Assembly: GCA_900708905.1 (NCBI GenBank) | Contig: CAADRB010000007.1 | Location: 2,682,600-2,746,599 of the forward strand | Source of the DNA: Hymenolepis diminuta | Taxonomy: Eukaryota > Platyhelminthes > Cestoda > Cyclophyllidea > Hymenolepididae | DNA: 64,000 nt | Direction: 5' to 3' | Shown: in pieces, positions 1 through 12,900 of the stretch | Position numbering within the stretch: position 1 is the stretch's first letter | Layout: every line of letters starts with the position of its first letter | Position numbers and translations under genes: made by a program | Notes under the pieces: generated by a model | What the model saw: only the letters and a program-made list of their open reading frames with translations | Told to the model about the DNA's origin: nothing | The model's database searches: none

Positions 1-1029
1 CAGATAAGTTAAACTTAGAAAACATACACAGCATTCTGTTTAACACTGAATTTTCGGAATGTTATAATTTTATTTCCCTCCAAATTGGCCACAAATCCCA
101 GAACTCAACAAAAATGTGAAAGTACCGTAACGGTAAACTTAACTTTAAAATACTGCAAGGCAGCGAGCCTATATTCTAACAAAAATACAAATTTTATGCA
201 CCTTAATTTATTTGCCAAAGAATTAAGAACGATTTTGTTAGGCAATCTTGTATTGCCGCCTCGTTTCCGTGTCTTTAAAGCACTCATTGATGAGGTAATC
301 GCAATCTTAACGTCTGCTTATTCTATAATAACGCTAAGTATCATTACTTTTCTGAGGAGGGTTAAGCGTAGTCAGGAATGCTACATTTTACTCCCATTGT
401 ACTGAATGATTTGATAGTGTGCTTAGGAGGGAGGATAATTGAGTTGGAGTTTTTCTATCGCTCTGCTATGCCAGGATCATATAAGTTGCTTAATATTGTA
501 AAAATCCTTTTGCCTTTATTCATGATTAAGAAATCGACCAATAAGCACAAGAAATCGCTTCAATCCAGAGGACGAAAGATGAAGTCTGAAATTTAGAATT
601 TAAACAAACAATTTAATATTTTACAACCCTGAATCTTAAAGTTCAATGTAAGACTCGCTGATAATAACTTTGCTAGTATTATTTGTTTATTTATCATTAT
701 CATTAACCGATCCTCACAATTATAATTCTTAATACTTTTCCAGTACTGTGGGCAAAGTAATAATAATAATTCTCGCTTATTTAACTGAAAATATTTCATT
801 TTATCTTGAAATAATTTTATATTCTCTTTCTGTAGGCCATTCCATACCAAGAGCTTCAAAATAAAATTGCGTAAGATAAGTCATCCTTGTGCAAAGTGTT
901 GAGTATAAAAACCTGACCGCGGGAATATCGGCATAAATGATTTTACTAAACACTCCAGGCATTATGGAGTTGCACGACTGCATTCCTAAGGTGAGCCCTC
1001 TCAAAATACGTGAAATAGCTTTAAGCGAA

Positions 1030-1140
1030 TTTGTGCGCCGATCAATAAGTACGTCCGTGAACTCCAAGGTCACGAAATCAATGGTCATCCACATCCGGTG
1101 GTGTTGGTGACCAACCAAGCAGCATTTGCCCAAGCTACTG
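1030..1140 (+). repeat. Degenerate SINE copy
   Basis: AAGGTCACGAAATCAATGGT aligns with the B-box-like core AGGTCACAGGATCAATGTTT of the copy at 43640, with similar sequence on each side. It is strongly diverged. Confidence 0.35.
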
Positions 1141-1499
1141 ATTGCCAAGATCGAAAGTTTGCATTTTCGTAATCCCGCACTTCACGAAGCTCTTCAGATG
1201 TGTCTAAATGGTGAAAAAGAACATAGGCCGCTCTAATTTTAATTTATAAAAAATTGCAATTTGCAGCTGGCATATTTCGTCTTTTAATAGCAATGATAGC
1301 AGCAGGATGACACGATTGTACACCATTTAAAATAGCAGAGCTCACTATAAATTCCATAAGAACAAATTAACGTCAATCGCAGATTGGGTCATGTAGGAAT
1401 AGTTGGTTTCTGTATTCTATTCCGAAAATATTTTATCAAAATTTAAATACCTCCTATTCAAATGGCATCCTTAATGGGAAATTTTGATATAAGTTGAAT

Positions 1500-1700
1500 G
1501 CGTAGTGGTAAATTTGTAAGTGTGTCAAGTCAGAGATAACAAGATCGATGCTTGTCGGCCCACATCAAGCCATGTGGAGAGCCAACGACATTAATTAATT
1601 CAAATCAACGGTAAGAGTGATGTGTAATGGTTCTCAGAAGAGCGATTTCAACATATCCTCCTGACGCTCAGGTCATATTAAATGGGCTGGGAAGATTCCA
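1500..1700 (+). repeat. tRNA-related SINE copy
   Basis: It begins with GCGTAGTGGTAAA (A-box-like), then GTCAAGTCAGAGATAACAAG and ATCGATGCTTGTCGG (B-box region), then the family body with GTGGAGAGCCAACG. It shares these blocks with the copies at 43640, 16715 and 5990. Confidence 0.6.
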
Positions 1701-3684
1701 AGTTTAAAATTAACAGCCGTCATGACTGTCAATAACTGAATTACAACGCCCAAACTTTTCTATGACAGCTGACGACAAACACTGTTTGCTTTTACAAGGG
1801 TTATAAATTTAATAGAAGAGAAGGGGTCAAATATTTTTCATTTAAAGTTATTATCAGTAAATCTGATTTCCCGAAAATATTAATTAAACCGATGATTGCA
1901 GTTATTAACATAATACATGAATACTTCCTTTGTACTCGATATCTCAACAATAACAATTTAGGACATTTTTGTAGGGATTCAAAATCTATCTGCAAACGTA
2001 TAACACAGCAGGTATTTAGTAATAGTAAAATAATTTATATAGCCAATAAATGAAGTTAACGATCAATAAAATTCAAATAAAATTTTACATAAATCATCTG
2101 AAATTTAGAAATCCGTGTCAGAAAATATTGCAACTGAGAGTAATGCTCAATCATTACCTCAAACATTTATGTAAATTATATAGAGTTTCCTGACTTATCA
2201 TGCAAGGTGTCGTTTTTGCGGGAATGAATGTAGTAGTATTATCTAAAATCATGAATCGCAATAAATTTATGTAAAGTCCATTCTCTAAAGTTATTCATGG
2301 GGTATATGGGATCAAAATAAATGAGAAACATTGTTAAGATGAACTTTGCGATAAAAAATAAATAGATGCTTGCGCCTGTAATTCAATAGCGCGAAGCTTG
2401 GGGAATATGATACTGCGCTGATAAATTGTAACTTTCAGTGATAAATGCACATGCCGGACACCACTGCGATATTTCGTTACATTTTTGGCGCGATTGTGAT
2501 ATACTTTTCATGAAAGCATCACATTAAGAAATGTCTTGAGTGGTTTTATGCACTATCGATCACCAATAAGATATTGATCAGTGTGGCGGGAGATGACAAA
2601 TAACATATGAGATTCAAGAAGAAGATACTCTGATTCTGCCCTTACTTTATGAATGAGAGAGAACAACAATACTTTGCTAGTCAACAGGAATGTTGCTTTG
2701 TAAAAGAAATAAATATATATTCTCTACCTCAAACTGAATTATCAAACCATACATTGGACCATTTATTTCATCATGTAACTGGTGTAAGACATATTCTAGC
2801 TGATTGCTTATCTGAGAGTTAATTCAGCTTTTCATAACCTTGCGTGATACAATCCAGCTTTTCTACATATTAACTTTACCTTTCTCTCTCTCCAGCTCTC
2901 GTATTTTCAGTGATCTGACATAATAGCATTTTTGTTCTTCATTTAACCTTTGGATTCGGATTCGAAAAAAACAGCATATTTTTGTTAGTAATAAGGAAAG
3001 TTCTAAGATTTGAAAACGAATGCATCATCAACCAAACTTGGATAAGAAAAGTTCTAAATGTGGGAATGATTTACCCAGGGTGAATTATGAAGCAGATAAA
3101 ATGAAACTTATAATAAAGCAGACAGGATACTGGGAGAGGTTGATATGCGAAATCGAACGAAAATTTATGGCAGGTAAATGACATAACAAATACAAGATTT
3201 TCGAATGTTAAATTGTAAGTTTTCCTAGAAACGATGAAAACCCAACAGTTGAATAAAAACAGATTAATAGAATTTTGAAAATTAATAATAACGCGGACAC
3301 TTTCACATTATGTAAAAATCAGCGAATATAACGGGAATTTTAGGTCATAAAATAAAAAAAATTTGCATAAACACTATTTAATAATAGTTTTAAGACGAAA
3401 TCTTAAGTAAAAATGCATTCAGATTATTCAAATGCGTTTTAATGTCTGGTAATAAAACAGTTGTTTTATTCAGCTTTGAAAGCGGCGTCTCTTCGAAAGA
3501 CACAGATTTACATTAAAAATTATCTTGATCGTGTGTTTTTAAATTTACCTACAAAATTACTATTGATTATCACCTTTATTTTGCTTATTTAATACTTAAT
3601 TTGTCTACAAGTTGATTTTTAAAGAGGATTTTGCTTCCCAGAGCTTAACTTTTTGATGTACGATTTTTTAATAATTCATTTTAG

Positions 3685-3991
3685 CGAAGCAATGGCTGAT
3701 GACGACGATTGGGATATTACTCCTGATTACAAAAATGTTATGACTGAGAAAGAACAACGATTCGGTGTCAAAGCTGTTCCTGGTCGTGTTGGTCACATTG
3801 AGTAAGCTTGTCGTTTACTTAAACACTGTTTTATTGATAAATATTCTTAATACTTTGTCCTATTTATTAGCATGGATGAACTGCGCAAAACTGTCGTCAA
3901 GGCCGATGAAGAAAGCAAAAAGAATGCACTCCCAAGTGCTTCTTACGGCTACGGGGGAAAATTTGGTATTGAAAAGGATAGAATGGATAAG
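3685..3991 (+). CDS. CTTN: Cortactin exons 1-2: acidic Arp2/3-binding head and first partial repeat
   Basis: Exon 1 opens after the acceptor TTTTAG at 3679-3684 and reaches its ATG only 7 nt later. It encodes the acidic stretch DDDDW, the cortactin signature whose tryptophan contacts Arp3 in characterised homologues. Exon 1 ends in phase 2 at GA|gtaagc (3801). Exon 2 runs 3871-3991 and ends in phase 0 at AAG|gtaaaa with the half-repeat [15 protein letters not shown]. The intron between them is only 69 nt, in contrast to the 6.5 kb intron that follows. Identification rests on the DDW motif plus the repeat consensus YGGKFG-x-KDRMDK. Confidence 0.92.
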
Positions 3992-6900
3992 GTAAAAGTG
4001 TGACCATATTTTTCAAAGTGGTTTGCTTTGAATTAGGGTAATTGAATCTGATTTGATTTTTGTTAATACAAGTCTCAAGATTAAGATCACATCAGTCATT
4101 TGAATTATACCATCGCATAACGCTTATGTTTCTTCTTCAAACTTGTAAAGTTTTGAAGCCGCAATTGCATGTTAAGTTATTTGAATGGTTTTCCTAGTTG
4201 ACGATGTCTTTCTGAGAACCATTTTGGCATTCTGATCTTACTCTGATTTTTTCTCTGGAATATTTAATTTAACTGTTAGCTTTGAAGTTTGTGAATTTAT
4301 TCTTGAATATAAACTGAAATAGAAGTTAATTTCAGTCCATTTCGATAATAGTTGCCACTAAATTGTTAGATTGAAGGTAATTTGTGGCGCAAAAATCTTC
4401 TGTAAGAAAAGCATCCCGAAAGTCGAAAACGGGCTTTTTTTCTCACTTTAGGTTATTAAAAGTTTGCAATGAATGAGCATTTGATCAAAAAATTCCGTTT
4501 TGTCATATTGGAAATAATAAATAGAAAAATCATTCCGTTCATCTTCAGTCTTCATATCTATGTTTTGATAGTCGGCATTTATTTCTTATTTTTATTTGGT
4601 AACATTTATTTTTAAAATACGGAAAGTGCAACATTATTACTTCTATTTTAATGCTTTTGTGCTATGAATTTTCAGGAAATTTAGAATGGGCAGTGATATT
4701 ATTCCTCTTTGTCTGGTTACTTTTAATCCATTTTGGATCTTTAGTAGTAACTTAGAGATTCATCTAATATATCTTGAGTTTCATTTGAACTAATTTTTGA
4801 TCATCTGATGCAAAAGTTGATCTATGAGGCTTCAATTATAATAGCGGACAGATTTCTCCAACCTATTTTTTTAAACACCTGCCTTCTCCCATATTAGGTA
4901 ACTTGGTAGAAAAATGGTACTTTAGGTCGAATTCTGGAGTTTATGCAGTGTATGGGGACTTTCTTAATTTTGAAAATGTAATATCTACTTATGAAAGGTC
5001 CACCAAATCACAAAAGTGGTGGCGTAATGTTTATTTCACAGTTCTTCTTTCAATGATATCCTTATGTTCTTTTAGAGAAATCACCGTCATTTTTCTTCAG
5101 TTCTTATCTTGGAGGGTGTTAGTGAATTTTCTTTTATCATGCAATGATTCGTATGGTCATAAATTTAACTACAAGCTGTTTGCTTTCATTTTCGGTTAGG
5201 TATTCAAAACATGAAAGAATTCAGGTGTTTGCAACCGCTGTCGATGCTTGGTCTTTATTCTCCTGTTTTAATAAAGCTATGAAAATGTTAGTCTTTAGTT
5301 AACTGTACTCGCTGTTGTTATTGGGTATATCTTACTTTTCTGCACACCTGCTATCTAAATACAGTTTTATTGAAAGGGTGTAGTGGTAGACATACTCGCT
5401 TGTCTCGCTAGGGGTTACGCCTTCGATACTTACCGCCACATTTACAATGAACGGCATAACTAATCTTAATGGTCAATAATAGGCAGATGAATTCGAATAT
5501 TTTTCATCAAAGCTTTCAAGATGCTGTTCTTATGTTATTCAAGGCTTTCATTCTTGCTAATAGAACTTGAATCAGTAGAAAAGTGGCGTTAAGTTAAGTG
5601 CATTATATATAAAATAAGAAAACCTACAGGGTGTGGCAACAACGGTCACTCAGAAATTCAGGACCTTTATACTTTTTGCGTAGTTGCATAATCTCATTTA
5701 CAGCCTTGTTGGCTTGTTTTGGATTTTGATCTAAAAATAGATCTTGGTCTTGTGCACTTGGAAGGAACATGTTTGTTCAACAACAACAAGAAGATGTTTG
5801 TACCTTGAGTGTGTTTTCTCATCACCCCTCCACGTGTGCGAGTGAGGTGTTAGTGTGGGCCTGTGCAATTGTCTCTTGTGTGCACAAACACATTTTAGTA
5901 CCAAAACCCGTCTTGAAGGCTTATACTTTGCAAAATTTTATCAATCTTTCATCGTTATAGTGATGCAATTATTAATTCGCATTTCTACTGTGAGCTGGTG
6001 GCACAGTTGTTAAAGCGTATGCCAGAAAAATAAGAGGTCACGCGCTTATGCACATCAAGGAATGTGGACAACCAATCGCACTAGTTAATTTTGGCCAACA
6101 AGAGGATGGTAGAGGGTGAGTTTTTCGTAAGAGCGATTACAAGATATCTTCCCTATATTCAAATCAGGTGTGACAAGTTACAAAGCTTTCAATGCGCTGA
6201 TGATGCAGGCGTTAACGTGGTGATTTACGAAGTCAGAGGTCACATCTAGTGAGCAGAATGTTCAACGGCACTGGTTAAGCCCGTATAGAGGGTGTCAGAT
6301 TTTGAGTTTCTCACCTGCGAGACTATGGGACTCTACCTTTACCCAGTATTAGCGTTGGAAAGCACTTTCCTAAATGGGTCTAGGAGGTAAAAAAATCCTC
6401 CTTTAAGTGAAGTTAATTTCAGAGATTGAGAATAGATTTAGATCTATTCAGGCACGGCATTATCTACGTCTGTTATACTCTCCTCATTTTCGATTAATTA
6501 ACAGCAGATTAAGTAAACTTCATATTCGCAATATAGCAATTTTTGTTGCATTCTATGAGTTTTCTATTGGTATCTGTGATGTTACATCATCGTGGGACCA
6601 AAGTTCACATTGTATGCTGATGTAATCGTCATCGGTTAAACTTTGGTAAATTATGTGATCACTATTTCATATCATCTTATTGGTTGAGTAGCCTAAATTG
6701 GAACTTATTTTACAGGCATTCCTCTGAGTGACTAAGGACTTCGTGTTTAGTTAAGAGAGCCTCTTAAAATATATTGATCCTCTGTTTCCGAATACACTAA
6801 CAATAAATATATACTCCCAGGTTGTAGAAAAGCAGATAAAATTCTGCGAAGTTCCCTGGAATTCTGTTTGTTATGATTATGGTTTAAGTCTTTTGGATTC

Positions 6901-9900
6901 CAAAGAAGTTGAGAAAACTAAAGCCACCTACCATTAGTTCATGCGAATTAACTTGTTAGCTATTGTTCTTATAATTTCGCCTATTGACAAGTTTGAAATG
7001 ATAAGAGGAGAATCGTTGGAGATGTCTAGTCAGGAGGTGGAAACAATACGGTTTCGTGGTCCAACTAGGCTTAAATTCCCAGGCCCATTTAAGAGTGCGT
7101 TTTTATACCCTCATCTTGAGTAAAAGGGTAGCATCGTAAAGCCGTTCTGTTTAGAGACTAGAATTATGTCACTCTCTTTATTATCCAGACTTAATTAGTG
7201 CGATTGGCTATTCCAATAGCTGTGTATACGCTGATGGCTATCGAAACCATACTTTCTAACTTTTCGGTACCTTGTGTTTTCAGATTTGTGATTAATCTTT
7301 AGACACCTATGATCGTAAAATCCATTGTGTCAGATCAGTTTACATGGAACGTACATATTGGAAGAAGAATTAGCAGTGGTCAGTGTCGATGTTGATGCAA
7401 TGCGTTGGAGCAGATCACTATGATTATGCGGAAATATTAGTTAGTGCTTTTGGTCAAGATTTCTGCCTCTACATATTTAAAGTTGTAGACAGATCTCTGA
7501 GTGATTTAATTTTCCAGGTATGGTAAAGACATTTATATTTAAGAAAACTTCTTTTTTAAAGTAGAGTGTCAAGAAATGAAGTTACGGTTTTTGAGTTCAG
7601 CTGATCGTTACGTTTACACACAGCACTGTTAAAACATTGTGATACAGAGTGGTGACGTCACTCAGTAGTTGTACTTCTTCGAATTGTTATATCTCTTGCA
7701 AATTAGTGGTTTGCACTTGAATAAATAAACTTAGGTTATCTGTCATTGTAACATATTAGAAACTGCGTACAAAGTCCAAGAAACCTAGAGATAACACGTC
7801 TTAGTTGTATCACATCTTAGCATCTTCTGACAGTTTATAATCGGGGGAGTACATACAGATGTCTTATTAGGGTTAATAGAGATGTTAGTCGGAGACAAGA
7901 ATCATGGTATTTATTTTCCACTGATTTCTCTTATTACGACAAGCCTCACTATATCTGAGACAAGATATATATCAAGACAAGTCTAAATTGTGACAGTTAA
8001 GTGTACAGCTAATAGATGGGATAGCAAATTAAACGATATGAAAGGGAATAAGGGTAATCATATGCACATAGTAAAAATATTCGTTATGTCACATCGATAA
8101 TATTATAGAATATCGATTCAATCTAATGGGCAAACGTTGAAGTTAAGAGTTGGCTCATTACAGATCACTGCAGAGGTTCAATAAAGCTAATACCTTGACC
8201 AGACTTACTAATATGACCTGTATTGATAACGTATAATTCGCGGCATCTACATGTGCGACGTTACGTAATATTTGAAAGATGAATACTAGATAGAGTTAAT
8301 GTATGAGGCATTGTGCACATGGATAAGGGGAATAAGCGAAATCTCGATTACTTTTATGGAGAAAAATGGTTATTTTTTGCTAACGCATACTTAACTAGTA
8401 GATGACGTCTAGATATTCATATATAGAATGAAAATTCTTGATTAGGGTAATAGTATTTATAAAGTATTTGAGACTACCTATAAGATCCCAGATTGAAAAC
8501 GTCTTATCTGGACCACATTGCATTGTACTGTACCAATGGCAGCTCTTTAGATAGATGAGATGGGATTGGTGACAGGGGAAGTCAATCATACTCAAGTCAT
8601 CGTGTCTCAAAGGGAGTTTTTTACGTTGGTCGACATTGAGAGCTCGGATACCACAGCATTCTTGCAATTTTAATCAACATTTTGGATAATCGATTGCTTT
8701 GGGAATGTTGGAAATGAAAATAAGAATAGCCGTTCCCCTATTTGTCCACAGTTCCACTTGTAGGCGACATGGTTGAGTATAATGACAACTATCACAACCG
8801 TTCTTTGAGAGCGACAACTACTATAAAACAAAGCTTAATTATTATAAATTCTTCCAACTGAAGATCTTCCGTTTCAGCCATATACTTAATCAATGTTATA
8901 GTGTAATAACTTTTCGAGTCCATAAAGGAACGTTTTAACACATTTTGACCTAGGCAGAGAGTATACTGGAGTTCCTATTATGGGAAAAACCATATTCTAC
9001 CACCTGTCTCCTTGATCTGAATGAACTTTAATTGGTTATGCACCGATGAGTATTGGTCTCATGGTCATCGACTTGGCAGCTGTGCATGTTCACCACTACG
9101 CCACCAGCTCAAAGTATTAACTTGTCTTTTAGCAAAGGATATTGTATTGTTGGTTTTTTGAACAGATTTGTACTTGTTTAAAATCAGGCGACTTTAAGTT
9201 ATCTAGCTATTACTTAAAGTCTAAAGCTATATTTCTGTATTTATTGTGTAATACGGGCTGATTCATATAAACGTTTGACCAAGCCGTACCACAGCAAATG
9301 TAAACAAAAGTAGTTTACTGAATTACTAATTCTACTAATGCACAAACCCGCAACATCCACGTTATGTGTTGGTCAGTTTAATGTTTCACATCAAACGAAT
9401 GTCAAATCTAACTATATATCCAGTTTGAACGATTTTACTTATTACTAATACTTCTTGTGATTTGAAACTCAAATAACCCGAAATTGTAGTTACTTCGGCG
9501 AGATTGAATTTATAAGGGTAATCAATCAATCAATCAATCGGGTTTATATTTGGTGCTTGTTTTCCCATCGGGGATATTTTCATATTTCAAACTGTCATAT
9601 GCACCATTATAAGTGAGAAAGTTTTTTTTCATATTCACTTCATGTAATAGACCTTCTCAGTATTGCCAAGAGTTTTGTTATTCCGTTACAGCATGCCACT
9701 AGTCACTTAACTTCTCTCACATGAAATTTACTACATTATGTAACGGTAACTGATAGATCCTTCAAGTTATTCTTTATATACAAGGTTAGAATGGAATTGT
9801 AAATCGCATTAAATTAAAGTTATCTTCAGAGAAAAGTGATGTTTAGGTTTTAACTTGTTGGCCAACATTTTTATCTATTTTTCCTACACATTCTACGGTC

Positions 9901-12900
9901 ATTACTCCCATTCCACCTTAAAAATAAAGTATTAGAAACTAGCGTGTTAAAGTATCTCATCTATCTACTCTTGTCTGTAACTGGTCCTTAATTTCTCGAT
10001 ATTGTGGTTATAATCTCACAAACCTGGGATGTAGTTCATGGAATTTAAACAGTAGTCTATTATAAGGGAAATTTTGCGCCACATGGGAACATGAATGATT
10101 AAATATTTGTACAATTCCAATAGCGTACGATTCTTAAAGCCCTGACTTCATTATCTGCTTCTTCTCTCCCATTTTTCAGCTTATGGAACTCGCTTGTTCC
10201 CTCCACCCAGGTGCTCTCGCATGATTATAACTTATTTTATTTTAGTATTGCTATGGGGAATAATAGCATAACCTAGAGCATTATTAATTAGCTAGTGACA
10301 TTTTTGGAGTTTTTTATATTTCTTACCTCTGCGTACAGGCAATAAATTAAACAGAATTTGCATGCTCTTTGTTAGGAGTGGTATTTCAGTGCTACATATT
10401 ATACTCGATTGTATCTCAAAATTCATCAAATGAAGTTTACCGTGGATTCACTAAAAATTTTTTCTCCAGTTATTTGTTCATTTCAGAGCGCCGTTGGAAC
10501 TGATTACCATGCGGTGTTGAACAAACACTCCTCACAACAGGACTATTCTAAAGGTTTTGGTGGAAAATATGGCGTACAAACCGATAGACAAGATAAAGTG
10601 AGCCTCAACCATTGCCTGTTTTTATATGAATCAATAATTTACTATTTTTGATTGTACCTGAATTTGTAAACAAGAGAGAAGTTGAATGACTTGGGAGATA
10701 AAAGACTATGATGTTCACCGCTTAGTTATGTTTCTAACAGCTTATTAGTTCACTGTGGAGGGGATAAGTAGTAAATAGAACAATACAACAAGGTAAATTA
10801 TGCATTGCAAAGTGAGATGCATTTATTTACTTTATTTGAAAAAAATTAAATGGCTATTTAATGCCCATATGAAAAGTAATAGTCTGCAGGAAGGCACATA
10901 ACTCCAGGTTTGCATTTACTGTAGTGGTAGAGGAGTAGCTGTATAGATTGCGATCATAAATTGTAAATATTTATTCCGAGCTAGAGTTCCAAGTAATTGT
11001 TTGTCCAGAAGATCCTTTTGGCTTCAGATATTTACGAGTGTTAAGCTCGATTGCGGTTTATTTAGGATATCAGTCTTCAAAAACGAAAGTTTGAGCATAC
11101 GTGTATTTTTAATTGCCCAATTCGTTTAATAGAAGAAATTTTCTTATGAAACAGCTAAAAAGTTTTGAAAAGTCGAGAGCTAGCTCCTATCTTATCTTTA
11201 TAAAGTGGGAAGTTGGTGTAGGGTAAGATTTGTAGCTAGTATATATCTGAGTAAGATGTTCTGCTGAGTCTTCTGGTAGTGCAAAGACAATTACAGTTAC
11301 TAAGAACTGCAAATTAAAAAAAAATGAATCTTCAATAAAAATTAGCCACTGTGAATCATTTATAAACCGTTAAGTCGAAGAATGGAGACATTTGTATCAT
11401 GTCTCGTAGATCACGCGTTTAATTAAGAAGTGGCGAAAATTTGTACGCAAAGCTGTATAAAATGATACCTAGAAATTAAGCAACAAATCAGTGCAATTGG
11501 GTTGGATTTATAACCATCTTTAAATGTGATATTTGGTATTTACCAACTGTTCTAGGCTGCCGTCGGTTATGATCACCACGAAGAGTTATCTAAGCACGCC
11601 TCTCAAAAGGACTACTCCCTCGGCTTTGGTGGAAAATACGGTGTTCAAACTGATCGTGTTGACTCTTCATCTGTGGGGTACAAAGATGTGAACGAACCTG
11701 CAGGTCTTCATCCATCTCAACAGCGTACGTTCATTTTCAATGATTTAATGATTACATATTTTCCGTAAAATTAAGATTATCTTTAATAAACAGATTGAAT
11801 AGGTGGTAAGTTGGTTAAGTTCCTTCAGCTTTTTCCTCCAGTTTGCTTTGTGCTGAGTCTAGTTTGAGTTCAGTCGTTTTCTGCTGAAATGATTTAGGTA
11901 GTATGCTATTCATTGTAGGAGCCGAGGTGATAGGTGGACAAAATAGAGCAAGTGAACTTCGTGCGAGATTTGAAAAGCTGGCGCTGGATATGAACAAACC
12001 TGCTGAAAGGCCGGCACGACCTGATGTGGGCAAAATCAAGCCTACTATGTTTGTCCAACCGAAGACTACTGAGGAGGTGAGTTAGCTGATATGCTAATAG
12101 AGGTTCGGAGATTTACTTTTGTCTAACATTTAACACTGATTTCCTTCTCATAGCTATATTCTCAGTTATTCTTTCGCTCAATTTTTTCAGTTTCTCCTCA
12201 CCGAATCCATCTTCAAAATGCCTTGCTTTCGTTTTACTCAAACCCCATATTGGCAAATGTTTTCCAATATTTATCCTGAAAGAAGCGAATCTAGTTGAAA
12301 TAGTCTCTTATTAGATCCGTACTAACCGGTACGATTTATAATTTTAATCACTGAATGTAGACCGACGAGTCTCGACCCCGTTTTTCACGCATTCACAAGA
12401 TCTGCATTCGGGCACATGCAATGTGGATGATAGTTTAATTAGGACAAGACCAGAGAGGAGAGTAATGGTATTAATATTATGTTCGTTTATTTACGTAGAT
12501 GATGTGAAGTATACTCTTTTGACAGGCGGGATGCACAGCTACAGCTGTGAGAATATAATTGTGAGAAAAGCATGGGGAGCTTTGGACCATGGGAAGTTTT
12601 ACTTCTTTATTTTGCAGGTCAGAAAAATAAGTGCTCTCATTTTTTCGTTTGAAGAGACTTGCCTTGAGGATAAAGGTCTGATATGTTTCGATTTAAAGCA
12701 ACTAGAGGTTTGGCACCGTAATCCATTTCATGATCATTATGTCTGAGAAAAAGTAATCCGATCGATATTACGAAAATTGCTTTCTTTTCTGCGAACATTC
12801 GCATATAGTTTGCAGTCTTGCGCTTCACTGTTTTTACTTGAATTCCTCATGAGGTATTGTTTACACTAGTAGAGACAGGAATCGACATTGCTGCCTATTT

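Larger units (their letters stand above)
1..3684. other. Non-coding region upstream of cortactin
   Basis: No coding exon can be supported. The short ORFs have no family motif and no splice context. The stretch contains two degenerate SINE copies (about 1030-1140 and 1500-1700) and AT-rich sequence. A noncoding first exon of cortactin could lie here but shows no clear signature. Confidence 0.6.
3992..10486 (+). other. Cortactin intron 2 (6.5 kb), repeat-rich
   Basis: The intron holds a piggyBac relic (4903-5110), a tRNA-like SINE head (5376-5460), two adjacent SINE copies (5990-6395), a reverse SINE copy (9010-9115), a palindromic GTGACGTCAC at 7652-7661 and a five-unit AATC repeat at 9520-9539. 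I saw no further cortactin repeat exon. The stretch 7.1-8.9 kb looks like old repeat material that I cannot classify. Confidence 0.6.

Noticed and set aside
801..1148. 115-codon - strand ORF near the left edge
   Set aside because: Part of it overlaps a degenerate SINE copy read on the other strand; no protein motif.
8395..8667. 90-codon - strand ORF in cortactin intron 2
   Set aside because: No family motif, no splice context that fits navigator phases, and no AAA+ signature; likely chance or old repeat.
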